A DNA stretch of 7,199 bases from Thioalkalivibrio sp. (GTDB lineage: Bacteria > Pseudomonadota > Gammaproteobacteria > Ectothiorhodospirales > Ectothiorhodospiraceae), in NCBI GenBank assembly GCA_007120155.1, contig SKOF01000539.1, forward strand, positions 1 through 7,199. The letters are read 5' to 3'. Positions 7,168 to 7,199 of the stretch are shown piece by piece (position 1 is the stretch's first letter; each line of letters begins with the position of its first letter). The translations under genes were made by a program, and so were the position numbers. Below the pieces are notes generated by a model. That model was given only the letters and a program-made list of their open reading frames with translations, searched no databases and was not told the DNA's origin.

Positions 7168-7199
7168 GAGCGTGGCGGGCCGTGGCGGCATGTCAAGGG
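7168..7199. other. Non-coding end of window
   Basis: After the heptamer array the sequence returns to high GC. GTGGCGG occurs twice in close succession. No gene start, hairpin or promoter can be supported in these 32 bases. Confidence 0.4.

Overview
The window is GC-rich, tightly packed proteobacterial DNA. HemB and HemF closely resemble gammaproteobacterial (Pseudomonas- and E. coli-like) enzymes. The mix of a two-receiver GGDEF/EAL protein, a hemerythrin/DUF2249 operon and heptanucleotide tandem repeats would fit a free-living gammaproteobacterium that changes between oxic and anoxic life. An Ectothiorhodospiraceae-type sulfur oxidizer is my best guess, but the genus is inference only. Five protein genes are supported, plus one 12-helix (approximate) membrane protein of uncertain family.

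Layout. Positions 1-156 are non-coding. They hold a 13-bp direct repeat of the kind seen at transposon ends, a small hairpin, and a short heptamer repeat touching the hemB stop. hemB (minus, 157-1167) encodes a magnesium-type porphobilinogen synthase. A 260-bp divergent spacer carries two ATTTCAC boxes exactly 20 bp apart. Next is a large cytoplasmic c-di-GMP protein (plus, 1428-3992) with domains REC(degenerate)-REC-PAS-GGDEF-EAL. It converges on hemF (minus, 4050-4961), which encodes aerobic coproporphyrinogen III oxidase. A 168-bp divergent spacer separates hemF from an operon of three genes: hemerythrin (5130-5564), DUF2249 (5561-5839, overlapping by ATGA) and a polytopic membrane protein (5844-7079, GTG start 4 bp later). 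A perfect 7-bp tandem repeat of 12.7 copies starts at the last base of that operon's stop codon.

How it fits together. Two heme-biosynthesis enzymes flank a sensory c-di-GMP protein and stand next to a di-iron O2/NO-type protein operon. The hemF/hemerythrin spacer has an FNR/DNR-like palindrome (TTGAC-N4-ATCAT). It sits about 30 bp before a TATTCT -10 element, the spacing of a class II FNR promoter, and directly in front of the best ribosome binding site in the window. This suggests that the hemerythrin-DUF2249-membrane protein operon is induced by low oxygen or nitric oxide. The membrane protein has two His-led helices and a three-times-repeated helix motif ending in VP. It resembles the heme-copper oxidase subunit I/NnrS class, and its role is the main unknown here.
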